From: Haloferax marinisediminis
Lineage (GTDB): Archaea > Halobacteriota > Halobacteria > Halobacteriales > Haloferacaceae
Assembly (NCBI RefSeq): GCF_009674585.1
Contig: NZ_WKJP01000001.1
Location: forward strand, 1,426,001 to 1,490,000
Direction: 5' to 3'
DNA length: 64,000 nucleotides
Shown here: piece by piece, positions 43,536-52,859 of the stretch
Position numbering within the stretch: position 1 is the stretch's first letter
Layout: every line of letters starts with the position of its first letter
Notes under the pieces: model-generated
Database searches by the model: none
The model's input: the letters and a program-made list of their open reading frames with translations, nothing else
What the model was told of the DNA's origin: nothing
Translations under genes and position numbers: made by a program

Positions 43536-44594
43536 TCAGTCGTCCTGAGTGTCAGGCCACGACGACCATCTGAGTTCTAACCGGACCGGGCCCTCGGGGA
43601 GGAACGTGCTCGTGTCGGTGTCGACGACCACCTTTTCGGGGCGTGGAATCCACACCATCTGGTCGCCAACCGTGACCATGATGTCGTCGGTCGGGTTCGC
43701 GGCGACGAGTCTATCCAGTTTCTCGATGGCGGTGGTCACGTCGTGTCGGGTCGACCCACCGGCCTGCGAGTCGAGTGGGACGCCACCGAAGAGTGGGCGG
43801 ACGTTCACGTCGCGAGAGCGATTCGAGAGAACTGCGTTCACCGCGGCACCCAGAAGGATGACGAGTCCACTGAAATACAGCCACGTCAGGAGGACGAGGA
43901 TGCCAGCGACGACACTCGACTCGGGTGCTTGGCTACTGAACTGGACGTAGAGTCGAAAGAGCGACGCGAAGACCGTCAAGCCGACGGCAGCGACGAGTGT
44001 CCCGGGGACGACTTCGAGAAAGCCCACGTCTTCGTCTGGGAAGATGTAGTACATCGGGTAGAACGCCACGAAGAGGAAACTGATGAGAACGACCCGAGAA
44101 ATGGCCCATCCGAGGGCCCCGTCGAGTGTGGGGAGGATCGTTTCGACGACGCCGCCCACGATTACGGCGAGTGAGACGGTGATCAAGACGATGAGGCCGT
44201 CGGTGACCTGGTCAGTGAACGTGTTCGCGGCCTCTGATTCGTAGATATCCGAGAACGCAGTGTCGAGTCCTCGGAAGATACGCAGCGTCCCCCACACGAG
44301 GACGAGGACACCGACGAGCGAGAGGCTGGAGAGTTGCCCGGACGTCTCGATTTCGGTGATGATGACGTCACCAGCGCCGGGGGTCAACACAGATTGGAGG
44401 ACCGTAATGACGCTCTGCCGAAGGTCGAGACTCCCAATCGCCGAGACCGCAGCGAGAACGAGAAGGAACAGTGGCAGGAGAGAGACGAACGCGCCGTAGG
44501 CGATGCTCCCCGCCATGAACGTAAGCCGTTCAGTGCGCACTTCGTGGAGGATTGCTCGACCAAGAGTGAGCGCACGCGCGACACGTGGATTCAT
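43536..44594 (-). CDS. YihY/BrkB family membrane protein
   Basis: 352 aa. The first 270 residues match the YihY/virulence factor BrkB family: LTFMAGSIAYGAFVSLLPLFLLVLAAVSAIG, then GTLRIFRGLDTAFSDIYE, and WLYFSGLVILLGAAVNAV, with six helices. The family was once called ribonuclease BN, wrongly; its function is unknown. A cytosolic C-terminal domain of about 80 residues follows. ATG 44594 starts directly before the conserved region. Confidence 0.87.
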   Translation of the reverse strand: MNPRVARALTLGRAILHEVRTERLTFMAGSIAYGAFVSLLPLFLLVLAAVSAIGSLDLRQSVITVLQSVLTPGAGDVIITEIETSGQLSSLSLVGVLVLVWGTLRIFRGLDTAFSDIYESEAANTFTDQVTDGLIVLITVSLAVIVGGVVETILPTLDGALGWAISRVVLISFLFVAFYPMYYIFPDEDVGFLEVVPGTLVAAVGLTVFASLFRLYVQFSSQAPESSVVAGILVLLTWLYFSGLVILLGAAVNAVLSNRSRDVNVRPLFGGVPLDSQAGGSTRHDVTTAIEKLDRLVAANPTDDIMVTVGDQMVWIPRPEKVVVDTDTSTFLPEGPVRLELRWSSWPDTQDD

Positions 44595-44638
44595 GGAATC
44601 AGATACGTTGGCGAAGAAGAAAAAGGACGACCAGCGCG

Positions 44639-44806
44639 TTATCGTTGCGTGGTGAAGAGTCCGACTGCGAGACCGAAGGCAGCACCCGTCGCCGTCCACT
44701 CTGTCGAGTAGCCAACGGCACCTCCAATCATCGAACCGAGGAGAACCCCGACGATAATCGTCGCCGCGAAGACGAGTGTCAGTTGAGTGATTCTACGTCG
44801 AGACAT
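44639..44806 (-). CDS. Small two-helix membrane protein
   Basis: 55 aa: basic MSRRRITQLTL, a glycine-zipper-like helix VFAATIIVGVLLGSMIGGAVGY, a short turn and a second helix ATGAAFGLAVGLF. Same strand as the BrkB-like gene, 44 bp upstream of it. No family recognised; a real gene is likely, given the clean hydrophobic pattern. Confidence 0.6.
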   Translation of the reverse strand: MSRRRITQLTLVFAATIIVGVLLGSMIGGAVGYSTEWTATGAAFGLAVGLFTTQR

Positions 44807-44909
44807 ACAGGATTCTATGACTGTCAAGATGATAGCCTCATCGGTTCGATAGCAAATTGTCCATCAATCGACACTTCGTTTTACTATCTTGCGCGACGGC
44901 GTGTTCGGT

Positions 44910-45224
44910 ATGACAGTCATCGCGATGTTGAGTGTCGCACCAGTTACCGAAGGGAGCATGTCCGGCGAAGTCGCCAAGGCGGTCGCCGCACTCGACGACT
45001 TCGACGTCTCCTACGAGACGAACCCGATGGGAACTATCGTCGAGGCGGCCGATATCGACGAACTGCTCGCGGCGGTGGCGGCGGCTCACAAGGCGGTCGA
45101 CGGTGACCGAGTGAGCACGTTCCTGAAGATAGACGACAAACGAACGGTCGACCAGCGGGCCGCGGACAAGGTCTCGGCCGTCGAAGAACACCTCGGACGC
45201 CCGGCCAAACGCGACCACGAGTAA
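44910..45224 (+). CDS. Thiamine-binding protein (MTH1187/YqgV family)
   Basis: 104 aa. MTVIAMLSVAPVTEGSMSGEVAKAVAALDDFDVSYETNPMGTIVEAADIDELLAAVAAAHKAV follows the ferredoxin-like YkoF/MTH1187 pattern (beta-alpha-beta with P-x-G-T before the second helix). Members bind thiamine or a derivative; the cellular role is not settled. ATG 44910 begins the conserved strand. Confidence 0.85.
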   Translation: MTVIAMLSVAPVTEGSMSGEVAKAVAALDDFDVSYETNPMGTIVEAADIDELLAAVAAAHKAVDGDRVSTFLKIDDKRTVDQRAADKVSAVEEHLGRPAKRDHE

Positions 45225-45328
45225 GCTGCCGACGCGTGCCTCAGGCGACGCACGCTGAGACACGTCCACGCACGCCGGAGAGCGGGCGACTGACAAACCC
45301 TTTAGCCGAAGGCGCGTAATCGGCGCCC

Positions 45329-46261
45329 ATGGAAAGCATCAATCGAATGGCCATCGAACTGGTCGACGAGGCGCTCGATTTCGCCGACGAACTCGGCATC
45401 GAGGGCTACGAACTCGACTCCGGTGCGACGGTCATCGACTTCGGCGTCGACGCCGACGGCGGTGTCGAAGCGGGGATGCTCCTCGCTGAGATTCAGACCG
45501 CCGGCCTCGCGACGGTGCAGACACGAATGGGCGACGTTGCGGGCACGCCACGCCCAACCGTCGAACTCTCGACGGACCGCCCCGCACTCGCACTCCTCTG
45601 TTCACAGAAAGCAGGGTGGGAACTCGTCTTCGACGACTTCGACGGACTCGGGTCGGGTCCCGCCCGCGCGCTCGTCGGTGAGGAAGAAGAGTTCCACCAC
45701 CTCGGCTACTACGACGAGTTCGACCTGACGGCGCTCACCGTCGAGAGCATCAACCTGCCGACCGACGAGGTTGCAGAACACGTCGCTGACATGTGCGGTG
45801 TCGAACCCAGTGCCGTCTTCTTGCCGACGTACGCGACCGGTTCGCTCGCAGGGAGCGTCACGGGCGCGGCCCGGACGGCGGAACTCGCGATGTTCAACCT
45901 GTTCGAAGCAGGGTACGAACCGTCGAGTGTCATCTCGGCCAGCGGGTCGGCCCCGCTGGCACCGGTCAGTTTCGACGAAGGTGTCGCCATGAGTCGAACG
46001 AACGACGCCGTCGCCTACGGTGGGAAGGTTCACTTGACCGTCGCCGAGGACTTCGACGACTTCGACCGCGCCATCTCGACGGCCGGCGAAGAGTACGGCG
46101 TCCCGTTCGAGCAACTGTTCGAAGACGCCGAGTGGGACTTCGGCGAGGTCGACCCCGGCGTGTTCGGTCCGGCACAGGCGACCATCGACGTGGTGGACGG
46201 CCCCACCTACACCTTCGGTGAGACGGACGAGGACGTCCTCGCCGAATCGTTCGGACTGTGA
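45329..46261 (+). CDS. mch: Methenyltetrahydromethanopterin cyclohydrolase
   Basis: 310 aa. Converts methenyl- to formyl-tetrahydrofolate or -methanopterin; haloarchaea, which make no methane, use it in one-carbon metabolism. NRMAIELVDEALDFADELGI, LLAEIQTAGLATVQTR, PRPTVELSTDRPALALLCSQKAGWEL, and NLFEAGYEPSSVISASGSAPLAPV are conserved. A downstream gene starts inside its stop codon. Confidence 0.94.
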   Translation: MESINRMAIELVDEALDFADELGIEGYELDSGATVIDFGVDADGGVEAGMLLAEIQTAGLATVQTRMGDVAGTPRPTVELSTDRPALALLCSQKAGWELVFDDFDGLGSGPARALVGEEEEFHHLGYYDEFDLTALTVESINLPTDEVAEHVADMCGVEPSAVFLPTYATGSLAGSVTGAARTAELAMFNLFEAGYEPSSVISASGSAPLAPVSFDEGVAMSRTNDAVAYGGKVHLTVAEDFDDFDRAISTAGEEYGVPFEQLFEDAEWDFGEVDPGVFGPAQATIDVVDGPTYTFGETDEDVLAESFGL

Positions 46262-46743
46262 GGCGAAAGCCGGTCCCGCCCGCCCCGGATGCACTCGACC
46301 GACTCTGGGAGGCACACCGCGCGGTCCCGCTGATTCCGGGGTCCGAAGACGACTGCTGTGGCCGCCTCGCCACACGGTTAGACGTGACGCCGGACGAGGG
46401 TCGTGACTGGCTCGTCTTCTGTCAATCACTCGGCCTCGCTCGGGAGACGAGTCGCGGATTCGAGCGCCTCCGCGACGAGAAGACCGTCGAAGACCTCGGG
46501 CACGCGTTCGTCGAGCACGTCTTTGGCGCTCGGGAGGTGCTGGATGCACTCGGCGACGACCCACGTTCGGCCGACGCCGTGTTCGACGCGTTCGAACCGA
46601 CAGTCCCGAACTGGGAACGGCACCGCGACCCAACTGGGTGGGAGACGCGCTGGCGTGACCGTGTACTCGACCTCCTCGACTGGGCAGTGCTGTTCAGACT
46701 CGCACGGCACGAAACAGCCGGATACGCCGCAGTCGACGCCTGA
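46258..46743 (+). CDS. Haloarchaeal hypothetical protein coupled to mch
   Basis: 161 aa starting at GTG 46258, overlapping the mch stop (GTGA). Mainly helical: PDALDRLWEAHRAVPLIPGSEDDCCGRLATRLDVTPDEGRDWLVFCQSLGLA resembles a helix-turn-helix-like bundle, then WETRWRDRVLDLLDWAVLFRLARHETAGYAAVD. A Cys-Cys pair is present. Not recognised; coupling hints at a link with one-carbon metabolism, nothing more. It converges on the GTPase gene with 6 bp between stops. Confidence 0.75.
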   Translation: MRRKPVPPAPDALDRLWEAHRAVPLIPGSEDDCCGRLATRLDVTPDEGRDWLVFCQSLGLARETSRGFERLRDEKTVEDLGHAFVEHVFGAREVLDALGDDPRSADAVFDAFEPTVPNWERHRDPTGWETRWRDRVLDLLDWAVLFRLARHETAGYAAVDA

Positions 46744-46749
46744 GTCTGC

Positions 46750-48354
46750 TTACTCGACGCTGGTCACGGTCCCGACGCCTTTCGACCGGCCTTCGCGGAA
46801 GACGAATCGCTGGCCTTCTTCGACGAAGTACGGCCGGAATTTGAACTCGACGCGAGTCTTCCCCGTATCGCCCGGGAGGAGTTGTCCACCCTCTGGGTAG
46901 AAGACAGCCGCTTCAGAGGCGGTTTCGAGGTGGACGACCGGTTCGTACCCCTCACGGATGCGCGTCGGGTGGTTGAGCACCATCACTTCGGCTTCGAACT
47001 CGCGGACTGCAGTGGGTTCGGCGTCGATTGGGAGCAACACCATTCCACGTTCGATTTCTGACTCACTGACGCCTTTGAGGGCGATTCCGACGATGCGTCC
47101 GGCGTTCGCCCGGTCGACACGGTGGTAGTGCATCTCGATGGACCGAACTTCGACTTCTTTGAACGACCCGTCTGCCATCGGACCCAAGAGGAGTGCGTCT
47201 CCCGCTTCGACCGCGCCAGAGTTGACCGTTCCGGACGCGACGGCGCCGACGCCAGTGACCGAGTACGTCCGGTCGATGTACATCTTGAAGTCACCCTCTG
47301 CGGCGCTTCGCTTCGGGAGCGACTCGAACATGTGGTCGAGTTCGTCGATACCGTCCATCTCGACGGCGCTCGTCAGGACGATTGGGACCACCGACTCGCT
47401 AATCTCGTCGACCGCGGCCTCGACGCCGTGGCGTTCGACGCTGAGTGGGGTTCGGCCCACACCGCGAAGGAGTCGTTCGACCTCGCGTTCGACCTCGTCG
47501 AGTCGCTCTGCTGAGACGGCGTCTGTCTTCGTGATGGCGACGATTGTCGGCAGTTCCATCGCGAGGAGGATGCCGAGGTGTTCGCGGGTCGTCCGGGTCG
47601 GTCCGTCGTCGGCGGCGACGACGAGGAGGCCGTAGTCGAGTCGTTGCCCGACGAGGCCGCGAATCGTCGTCCGAAGCCACGGTTCGTGGCCGACGGTATC
47701 GACGAACGAGACCAGTCGGTCGGCATCCTGGACGATCTGTGCGCGGTCAGATTTGCGGTGCGGATTTCGCATGTGGACCGGGCCATCGTCGGAGAATCCG
47801 TACACTGCGTACGAGAGGTCTGCCGACAGGCCGCGCTCGATTTCGTGCGGTTGCACGTCGAGGAACGCCCGCGTCCAGCCGTTCCCGTTGTCTGCTTGAC
47901 CGGTTACGAGTGAGCCAACGAGCGTGGACTTCCCGTGGTCGACGTGACCAGCGGTCCCGACGACGATGTGGTCGTCGTCGACGTCCAGCATCGCCCCTTC
48001 GCGGATGGTTGCGACACCGACGAGCCCGCGTTCTGCCGTTTCGCCGACGCCCCACGTCTCGACGTCTTCGATGTGTGCGCCCGCCTCTTCGGCGAGTAAC
48101 GAGAGGACGTCCATGGTCTCGGAGAAGTCGGCCGGCGAGATACCGGCGATACCGCCGTCATCGGTGACACCGACGACGTAGGTCGCCACTCCATCACCAG
48201 AGAGCACTCTGTGTCGGAGTTGGGCCGCAAGCGACTCCATCCGACCGTCGGACAGGTGAACGGCGCGAGTGAGGCGTTCTTTGAACTCGACGTTCCCGCC
48301 TTCTTCCTCACCGCGCTCGAGGGCCTCGTTGAGGAGAGCCCGGTCAGCGCTCAT
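46750..48354 (-). CDS. GTPBP1-like translational GTPase
   Basis: 534 aa. N-terminal domain of about 125 residues, then the GTPase core: G1 GTAGHVDHGKST, switch region QPHEIERGLSADLSYAVYGF, G3 DTVGHEP, G4 TKTD. Domains II and III follow, as in EF-Tu (TYSVTGVGAVASGTVNSGAVEAGDALLLGP; GRSKGVGTVTSV at the end). This is the archaeal GTPBP1/2-like family; its role in translation or RNA decay is unsettled. ATG 48354 is 23 codons inside a longer frame whose extra part is not conserved-like. Confidence 0.9.
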   Translation of the reverse strand: MSADRALLNEALERGEEEGGNVEFKERLTRAVHLSDGRMESLAAQLRHRVLSGDGVATYVVGVTDDGGIAGISPADFSETMDVLSLLAEEAGAHIEDVETWGVGETAERGLVGVATIREGAMLDVDDDHIVVGTAGHVDHGKSTLVGSLVTGQADNGNGWTRAFLDVQPHEIERGLSADLSYAVYGFSDDGPVHMRNPHRKSDRAQIVQDADRLVSFVDTVGHEPWLRTTIRGLVGQRLDYGLLVVAADDGPTRTTREHLGILLAMELPTIVAITKTDAVSAERLDEVEREVERLLRGVGRTPLSVERHGVEAAVDEISESVVPIVLTSAVEMDGIDELDHMFESLPKRSAAEGDFKMYIDRTYSVTGVGAVASGTVNSGAVEAGDALLLGPMADGSFKEVEVRSIEMHYHRVDRANAGRIVGIALKGVSESEIERGMVLLPIDAEPTAVREFEAEVMVLNHPTRIREGYEPVVHLETASEAAVFYPEGGQLLPGDTGKTRVEFKFRPYFVEEGQRFVFREGRSKGVGTVTSVE

Positions 48355-48490
48355 GGCCGGCCGTAGGAAACCAACCGTGAAAACGCTTTCCGCGGTAGTG
48401 GTTACCATGTTAATATCAACCACGGTTCACGACTAACTCGTCAACGGGCTATCTTGACACCGAACGGTGTCGACGAACGAGTAGTCGAAA

Positions 48491-49090
48491 TTACTCAGAC
48501 AGGCGTTCGTACGCCCGAGAGACTCGTTTGAACGCCTCTTGGTCCCCGTTCTTCGAATCGGGATGCGTCTCTTTGACGCGCTCTCGGTACGCCTGTTTCA
48601 CTTCCTCGGGAGAGGCACCGTCGTCGAGTCCGAGGGTTCGGAGCGCCTCCTGTCTGCTCACGGGGTTTCGGGGTGGGCGAACGCGTTGAGAACGGTTTTG
48701 GTAGCCAGTTCGGCCTCCGACATCCCTGAACCGTCCAGCGCCCGGTCCCTGACGCGGGTCGCCGCGCGGGCCAGCGCCGAATCCGCCAGTCGTTTGTCGA
48801 CTCGCGCGTCGGCGTTCCGACTGAAACCCGACGCCGCCGGCACCTGCTCGGACGCGGGTTCGGCGGAAGCGCTCTTCGAGGCGGCCGCTGACGTGCGAAT
48901 ACATGAAGTACGTCGTCGCACCGAACGGGATGGCCATGACCAGCAAAAACGGCTGGTAGACGAACGCCAACACCACGATGAGCATGGTGATTCCCGCGAA
49001 CACGGCCGCGAGACCCATGACGAGTCGGTCCCGGTCCACAGTCGCAGTTGGTGGCGCACGGTGGTAAACGTCTCGCCGGTACTGAGACAC
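48491..49090 (-). CDS. Membrane-anchored DnaJ-domain protein
   Basis: 199 aa. Two N-terminal membrane helices (about 23-44 and 46-65), an Arg/Gly-rich linker (70-140) and a C-terminal J domain (about 145-199) with the essential HPD in ETHPDSKNGDQEAFKRVSRAYERL. The J domain at the C-terminus and the membrane anchor suggest it recruits DnaK (encoded elsewhere) to the membrane. Confidence 0.9.
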   Translation of the reverse strand: MSQYRRDVYHRAPPTATVDRDRLVMGLAAVFAGITMLIVVLAFVYQPFLLVMAIPFGATTYFMYSHVSGRLEERFRRTRVRAGAGGVGFQSERRRASRQTTGGFGAGPRGDPRQGPGAGRFRDVGGRTGYQNRSQRVRPPRNPVSRQEALRTLGLDDGASPEEVKQAYRERVKETHPDSKNGDQEAFKRVSRAYERLSE

Positions 49091-49132
49091 CGTTCCGATG
49101 GCGGCGTGGTCGTCGTCGGTGAACGCGCCGGT

Positions 49133-49930
49133 TCAGCGGAACTGATTCAGGCGGTTCTTGAGACGCTTCGCCGCTTGACCGGCAGCCTTGTCGAAGTGTT
49201 CGCCCTGGTCCTCTCCAGCGAAGATAATCCCCCGAGAAGAGTTCACGAGGCCGACACCGTCGGCGAGTCCGAACTCGACTGCTGCTTCGGCGTCACCGCC
49301 CTGTGCACCGACACCGGGGACGAGAAACGGCAGGTCCGGAACCTGTTCGCGGATGTGTTCTAACTCGTCGGGACCCGTTGCGCCGACGACGAGGCCGACG
49401 TTTCCGTGTTCGTTCCAGAGGTCGCAAAGCGCCGCAACCCGTTCGTAGAGCGGTTCGCCCGAGGCGAGTTCGAGTGACTGGAGGTCGGACCCACCGGGGT
49501 TCGAGGTTCGGCAGAGCACGAACACGCCCTTGTCCGCTCGGTCGAGGAACGGTTGAATCGAGTCACGTCCCATGTAGGGATTGACGGTGATGGCGTCCGC
49601 CTCGTCCAGCAGATTCGCGTACTTTCGGGTCGTGTTGCCGATGTCGGCGCGCTTGGCGTCGAGGAGGACTGGCACGCCCTTTCCGTGGGCGTAGGCGATG
49701 GTCTCTCGGAGCGACCGCCACCCGTCGGCGTCCTCGTAGAACGCCGCGTTCGGCTTGTAGGCCGCCGCGTGTTCGTGCGTCGCGTCGATGATACGGCGGT
49801 TGAACGCCCAGCGTGGGAGGTCCTTGTCGAGGAGGTGTTCGGGGATGCGGTCGATGTCGGCGTCGAGGCCGACGGAGACGACGCTGTTCACCTTCTCGAT
49901 GCGGTCGTGGAGGTCGTCGAAGAAGCCCAT
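49133..49930 (-). CDS. pyrF: Orotidine 5'-phosphate decarboxylase (type 2)
   Basis: 265 aa. Last step of UMP synthesis. SVGLDADIDRIPEHL, the catalytic VPVLLDAKRADIGNTTRKYA, NPYMGRDSIQPF and the phosphate-binding FLVPGVGAQGGDAEAAV, LVNSSRGIIFAG blocks are all seen; the order and spacing match subfamily 2. Confidence 0.95.
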   Translation of the reverse strand: MGFFDDLHDRIEKVNSVVSVGLDADIDRIPEHLLDKDLPRWAFNRRIIDATHEHAAAYKPNAAFYEDADGWRSLRETIAYAHGKGVPVLLDAKRADIGNTTRKYANLLDEADAITVNPYMGRDSIQPFLDRADKGVFVLCRTSNPGGSDLQSLELASGEPLYERVAALCDLWNEHGNVGLVVGATGPDELEHIREQVPDLPFLVPGVGAQGGDAEAAVEFGLADGVGLVNSSRGIIFAGEDQGEHFDKAAGQAAKRLKNRLNQFR

Positions 49931-50012
49931 TGCCCGCGAGTGCGACGACCGGGAGTAAGGGGTTTTCCCTTCGGGTTGGATTCTCCGCTGTCTGGGGTGG
50001 TTCTATGCAGCG

Positions 50013-51194
50013 CTACACTGGCCGTTCGACTGCCCACAGCGCCCCCGACCCGAGCAGCAAAATCACACCGAACGCAGCGAGCGCGCCGGCCGGTGAGACC
50101 ACGTCGGCGACGACGCCGCCGGCGAGTTCGAACGGAACGACGGCGAGCGACAAGACCATGCCAGCGGCCGAGAGCACCGTCGCTCGGCCGACCGAATCCA
50201 CCCGGTCGTTGACGTACTGATTCCCGAGGACGACAGAGGCGTTGGTGATGGCACGGGTGACAATGAACGCGGGGAAGGCCAGTGGGCCGAACAGGGGGAG
50301 TGACCCGAACGCGAGCGCGACGAGGACGGGTGCGAAGAGAAACCACCGTCGAATCCCGATTCGGTCGCGAATCCAGCCAGCTCGGTAACTCGCTGCCGCC
50401 GCAGCGAGTGAGAAGACGGCGTAGGAGGCGCTGACTGCAGTGTTCGACGCCGAGGGTGGAACCCCGAGGCCGAGCGCCACGTCGCGGACGATTGGCTGGT
50501 CGAAGATGTACGCCATGTTGACGACGCCGAACAGGAGTGCGAAGTAGACGACGAACCCCCGAAGTGGCGGCCGAGTCAACTTCTCTCGAATGACGCGAAT
50601 CGCCTTCTGCGGGGTGAAGTCGCTTCCGGTCGTCCCGGTCTCGGGAACCGAGAGGAGAATCGGAATGCCGAGTGCCGTCACGACTGCGGTGGCGAAGAAC
50701 GGCACCGAGTAGTTCGTGGCGTCGGCGATGACGCCGCCTGCGAGTGTCGTCACCGCGCCGATTGCGAGGCCGACGCCAGTCGCCCGGCCACGAACGCTCG
50801 CGAACTCCTGTGTCTCGTCGGTCTCGCCCAGCAGGTCGTAGAGCCACGCGTCGTCGCTTCCGGAGCGGAACGTCTGTCCAACTGCCCACGTCGCGTAGAC
50901 GACGGCGAACTGGAGAAACGTAGACGAGAGGCCCATGGCGACGGTCGAAACGGCGATGATGGCCGTCCCGACTACCATCGCAGTGCGTCGTCCGAGTCGG
51001 TCGCCGACGTACCCCGTCGGAATCTCGCTGGCGACGAGTGCAAGCCACCAGATGCTGTTGAGTGCGCCGACCGCCGCGAACGAGAGACCCTGCGACCGGA
51101 CGAACAGAATCCAGATGGCTGCCGTAAACGAGACGAACTCGGTCGCCTTGTAGGCGTAATACTTCGCAACCGGCGAGCGGAGACCCGTCTCCAT
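50013..51194 (-). CDS. Major facilitator superfamily transporter
   Basis: 393 aa, 12 predicted helices. Motif A is GYVGDRLGRRTAMV after helix 2; a partial repeat of it appears as AGWIRDRIGIRRWF between helices 8 and 9. DDAWLYDLLGE in the first half resembles the tetracycline/sugar-efflux branch common in haloarchaea. Starts 1 base after the amidohydrolase stop region on the same strand, so the two are probably co-transcribed and the transporter may move that enzyme's substrate or product (inference). Confidence 0.87.
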   Translation of the reverse strand: METGLRSPVAKYYAYKATEFVSFTAAIWILFVRSQGLSFAAVGALNSIWWLALVASEIPTGYVGDRLGRRTAMVVGTAIIAVSTVAMGLSSTFLQFAVVYATWAVGQTFRSGSDDAWLYDLLGETDETQEFASVRGRATGVGLAIGAVTTLAGGVIADATNYSVPFFATAVVTALGIPILLSVPETGTTGSDFTPQKAIRVIREKLTRPPLRGFVVYFALLFGVVNMAYIFDQPIVRDVALGLGVPPSASNTAVSASYAVFSLAAAAASYRAGWIRDRIGIRRWFLFAPVLVALAFGSLPLFGPLAFPAFIVTRAITNASVVLGNQYVNDRVDSVGRATVLSAAGMVLSLAVVPFELAGGVVADVVSPAGALAAFGVILLLGSGALWAVERPV

Positions 51195-52742
51195 TCAGTC
51201 TCGTGCCTCGAAGACGATGCGGCCGTCGACGACGGTCATCGCCACGTCGATGTCACGAATGGAGTCGGACTCCCACGGCGACTCGTCGAGGACGACGAGG
51301 TCGGCGGCGTTGCCCGGGACGACGGTCCCCAGTCGGTCTTCGTCGAATCCGGCGTAGGCACCGCCCGAGGTGTACGCGCGGATTGCTTCGGTGACGGTGA
51401 GTGACTGGTCTGGGTTCGGATGGTCGGTGGCGAGGTCGATACCGAGCAACGGTCCGAGTGGCATGCAGTCGCTCCCGAACGCGAGGTGGACACCGGCGTC
51501 GAGGAGGTCACGGTACCGGTTCGTCTGGAGGCGACGGTCACCGAGACGAGCGTCGTAGAGGCCGTCTTCACCGGCCCACTTCAGGAAGTTCGGCTGGACC
51601 GAGGCGACCACTCCCGTGTCTGCGAATCGGTCCACTGCGTCGTCGGAGGCGAGTTCGACGTGTTCGACTCGGTGCCGGGCGGAGTCTGCGTCTCCGGTTT
51701 CTTCGTAGGCATCCAGGACGGTGTCGATAGCTTCGTCGCCGATGGCGTGCGCAGTGAGTTGGTAGCCGGCGTCGTCGGCCGCTGCGACGAGTTCGTGGAG
51801 TTCGTCGGGAGAGACGACCCACTGTCCAGTCTCGTCGGGGGCGTCTGCGTATGGTTCGGACACTTTTGCGGTGCGGCCGCCGAAACTCCCGTCGGTGAAC
51901 GTCTTGATGGCACCCACGCTGACGAGTCCGTCGCCGTGGTTCGTCCGCAGACCGACTTCGTGGAGTGCGTCGAAGTGGTCCGACCAGTAGTTGATGCGAA
52001 CGCGGAGGTCCAAATCGTCGGCAGCAGCGAGGTCGTGGTAGACTTCTGGGGCACGGGAGCCACGAACCATGTCGTGGACGCCGGTGACGCCGCGAGCAGT
52101 GGCGTACTCCTGTGCGGCGCGGACGAGTTTCGTCATCTCTTCGCGGTCCGGCTCCGTCGCCTCCCAGAGCACGTCGATTGCTTCCTCGACGATGACGCCC
52201 GTCGGCTCGCCGTCCGGGCCTCCACCCTCTGTTTGGACGCCTTCTGCGACCATCTCGTCGCGGTAGCGGTCGAGAACGACAGAGTTCACGCCGGCGGTGT
52301 GGAGGTCTTCTCGGAAGGCGACGACGGGGGCGGTGTCGGAGACGCTGTCGAGGTCGTCACAGGTGAGATAGCGCGATTCGTCCCACGTACTCTCGTCGTA
52401 GCCGAACCCAAGAATCCAGTCTCCTTCGTCGAGTTCCGACGCTCTCGCGCGGAGCAGTTCGAGGGCGTCGTCCACCGAGTCTGCCGCAGAGAGGTCAGCG
52501 TGAACGAGTGACCGTCCGACGTTCGGGAGGTGGGTGTGGGCGTCGATGAATCCGGGCAGGACGATTCGGCCGTCACAATCTACCACTCGCGTCTCGACGC
52601 CAGCGAGGAGTTCAACGTCGAACGCGCGGCCGACACGGACGATTTCGCCGTCGCGAATAGCGACTGCTTCGTGCGTCTCGTCCGGTGATTCGAGCGTGTG
52701 TACCTCCGCGTTCGTCAGTACGAGGTCCGCTGCCGCAGTCAT
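51195..52742 (-). CDS. Amidohydrolase of the YtcJ-like family
   Basis: 515 aa metal-dependent hydrolase. The composite beta-sandwich start ADLVLTNAEVHTLESPDE is followed by FIDAHTHLPNVGRSL with the HxH ligands, YQLTAHAIGDEAID and RVEHVELAS with further histidines, and FGSDCMPLGPL with the catalytic Asp. Substrate unknown. ATG 52742 starts the family; a much longer open frame runs on through the region antisense to hmgA and is not coding. Upstream member of a probable operon with the MFS gene. Confidence 0.9.
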   Translation of the reverse strand: MTAAADLVLTNAEVHTLESPDETHEAVAIRDGEIVRVGRAFDVELLAGVETRVVDCDGRIVLPGFIDAHTHLPNVGRSLVHADLSAADSVDDALELLRARASELDEGDWILGFGYDESTWDESRYLTCDDLDSVSDTAPVVAFREDLHTAGVNSVVLDRYRDEMVAEGVQTEGGGPDGEPTGVIVEEAIDVLWEATEPDREEMTKLVRAAQEYATARGVTGVHDMVRGSRAPEVYHDLAAADDLDLRVRINYWSDHFDALHEVGLRTNHGDGLVSVGAIKTFTDGSFGGRTAKVSEPYADAPDETGQWVVSPDELHELVAAADDAGYQLTAHAIGDEAIDTVLDAYEETGDADSARHRVEHVELASDDAVDRFADTGVVASVQPNFLKWAGEDGLYDARLGDRRLQTNRYRDLLDAGVHLAFGSDCMPLGPLLGIDLATDHPNPDQSLTVTEAIRAYTSGGAYAGFDEDRLGTVVPGNAADLVVLDESPWESDSIRDIDVAMTVVDGRIVFEARD

Positions 52743-52859
52743 ACGTTCGACCCCGACGCGGGAGGGCAAAATCGTTCGGGATTGGGAGGAACTGACTGGG
52801 TAACTCGGCTTGCTCGAAGAACCGGAAACCGTTAGGGCCGGCGCGGGAAACGTCGGAGC

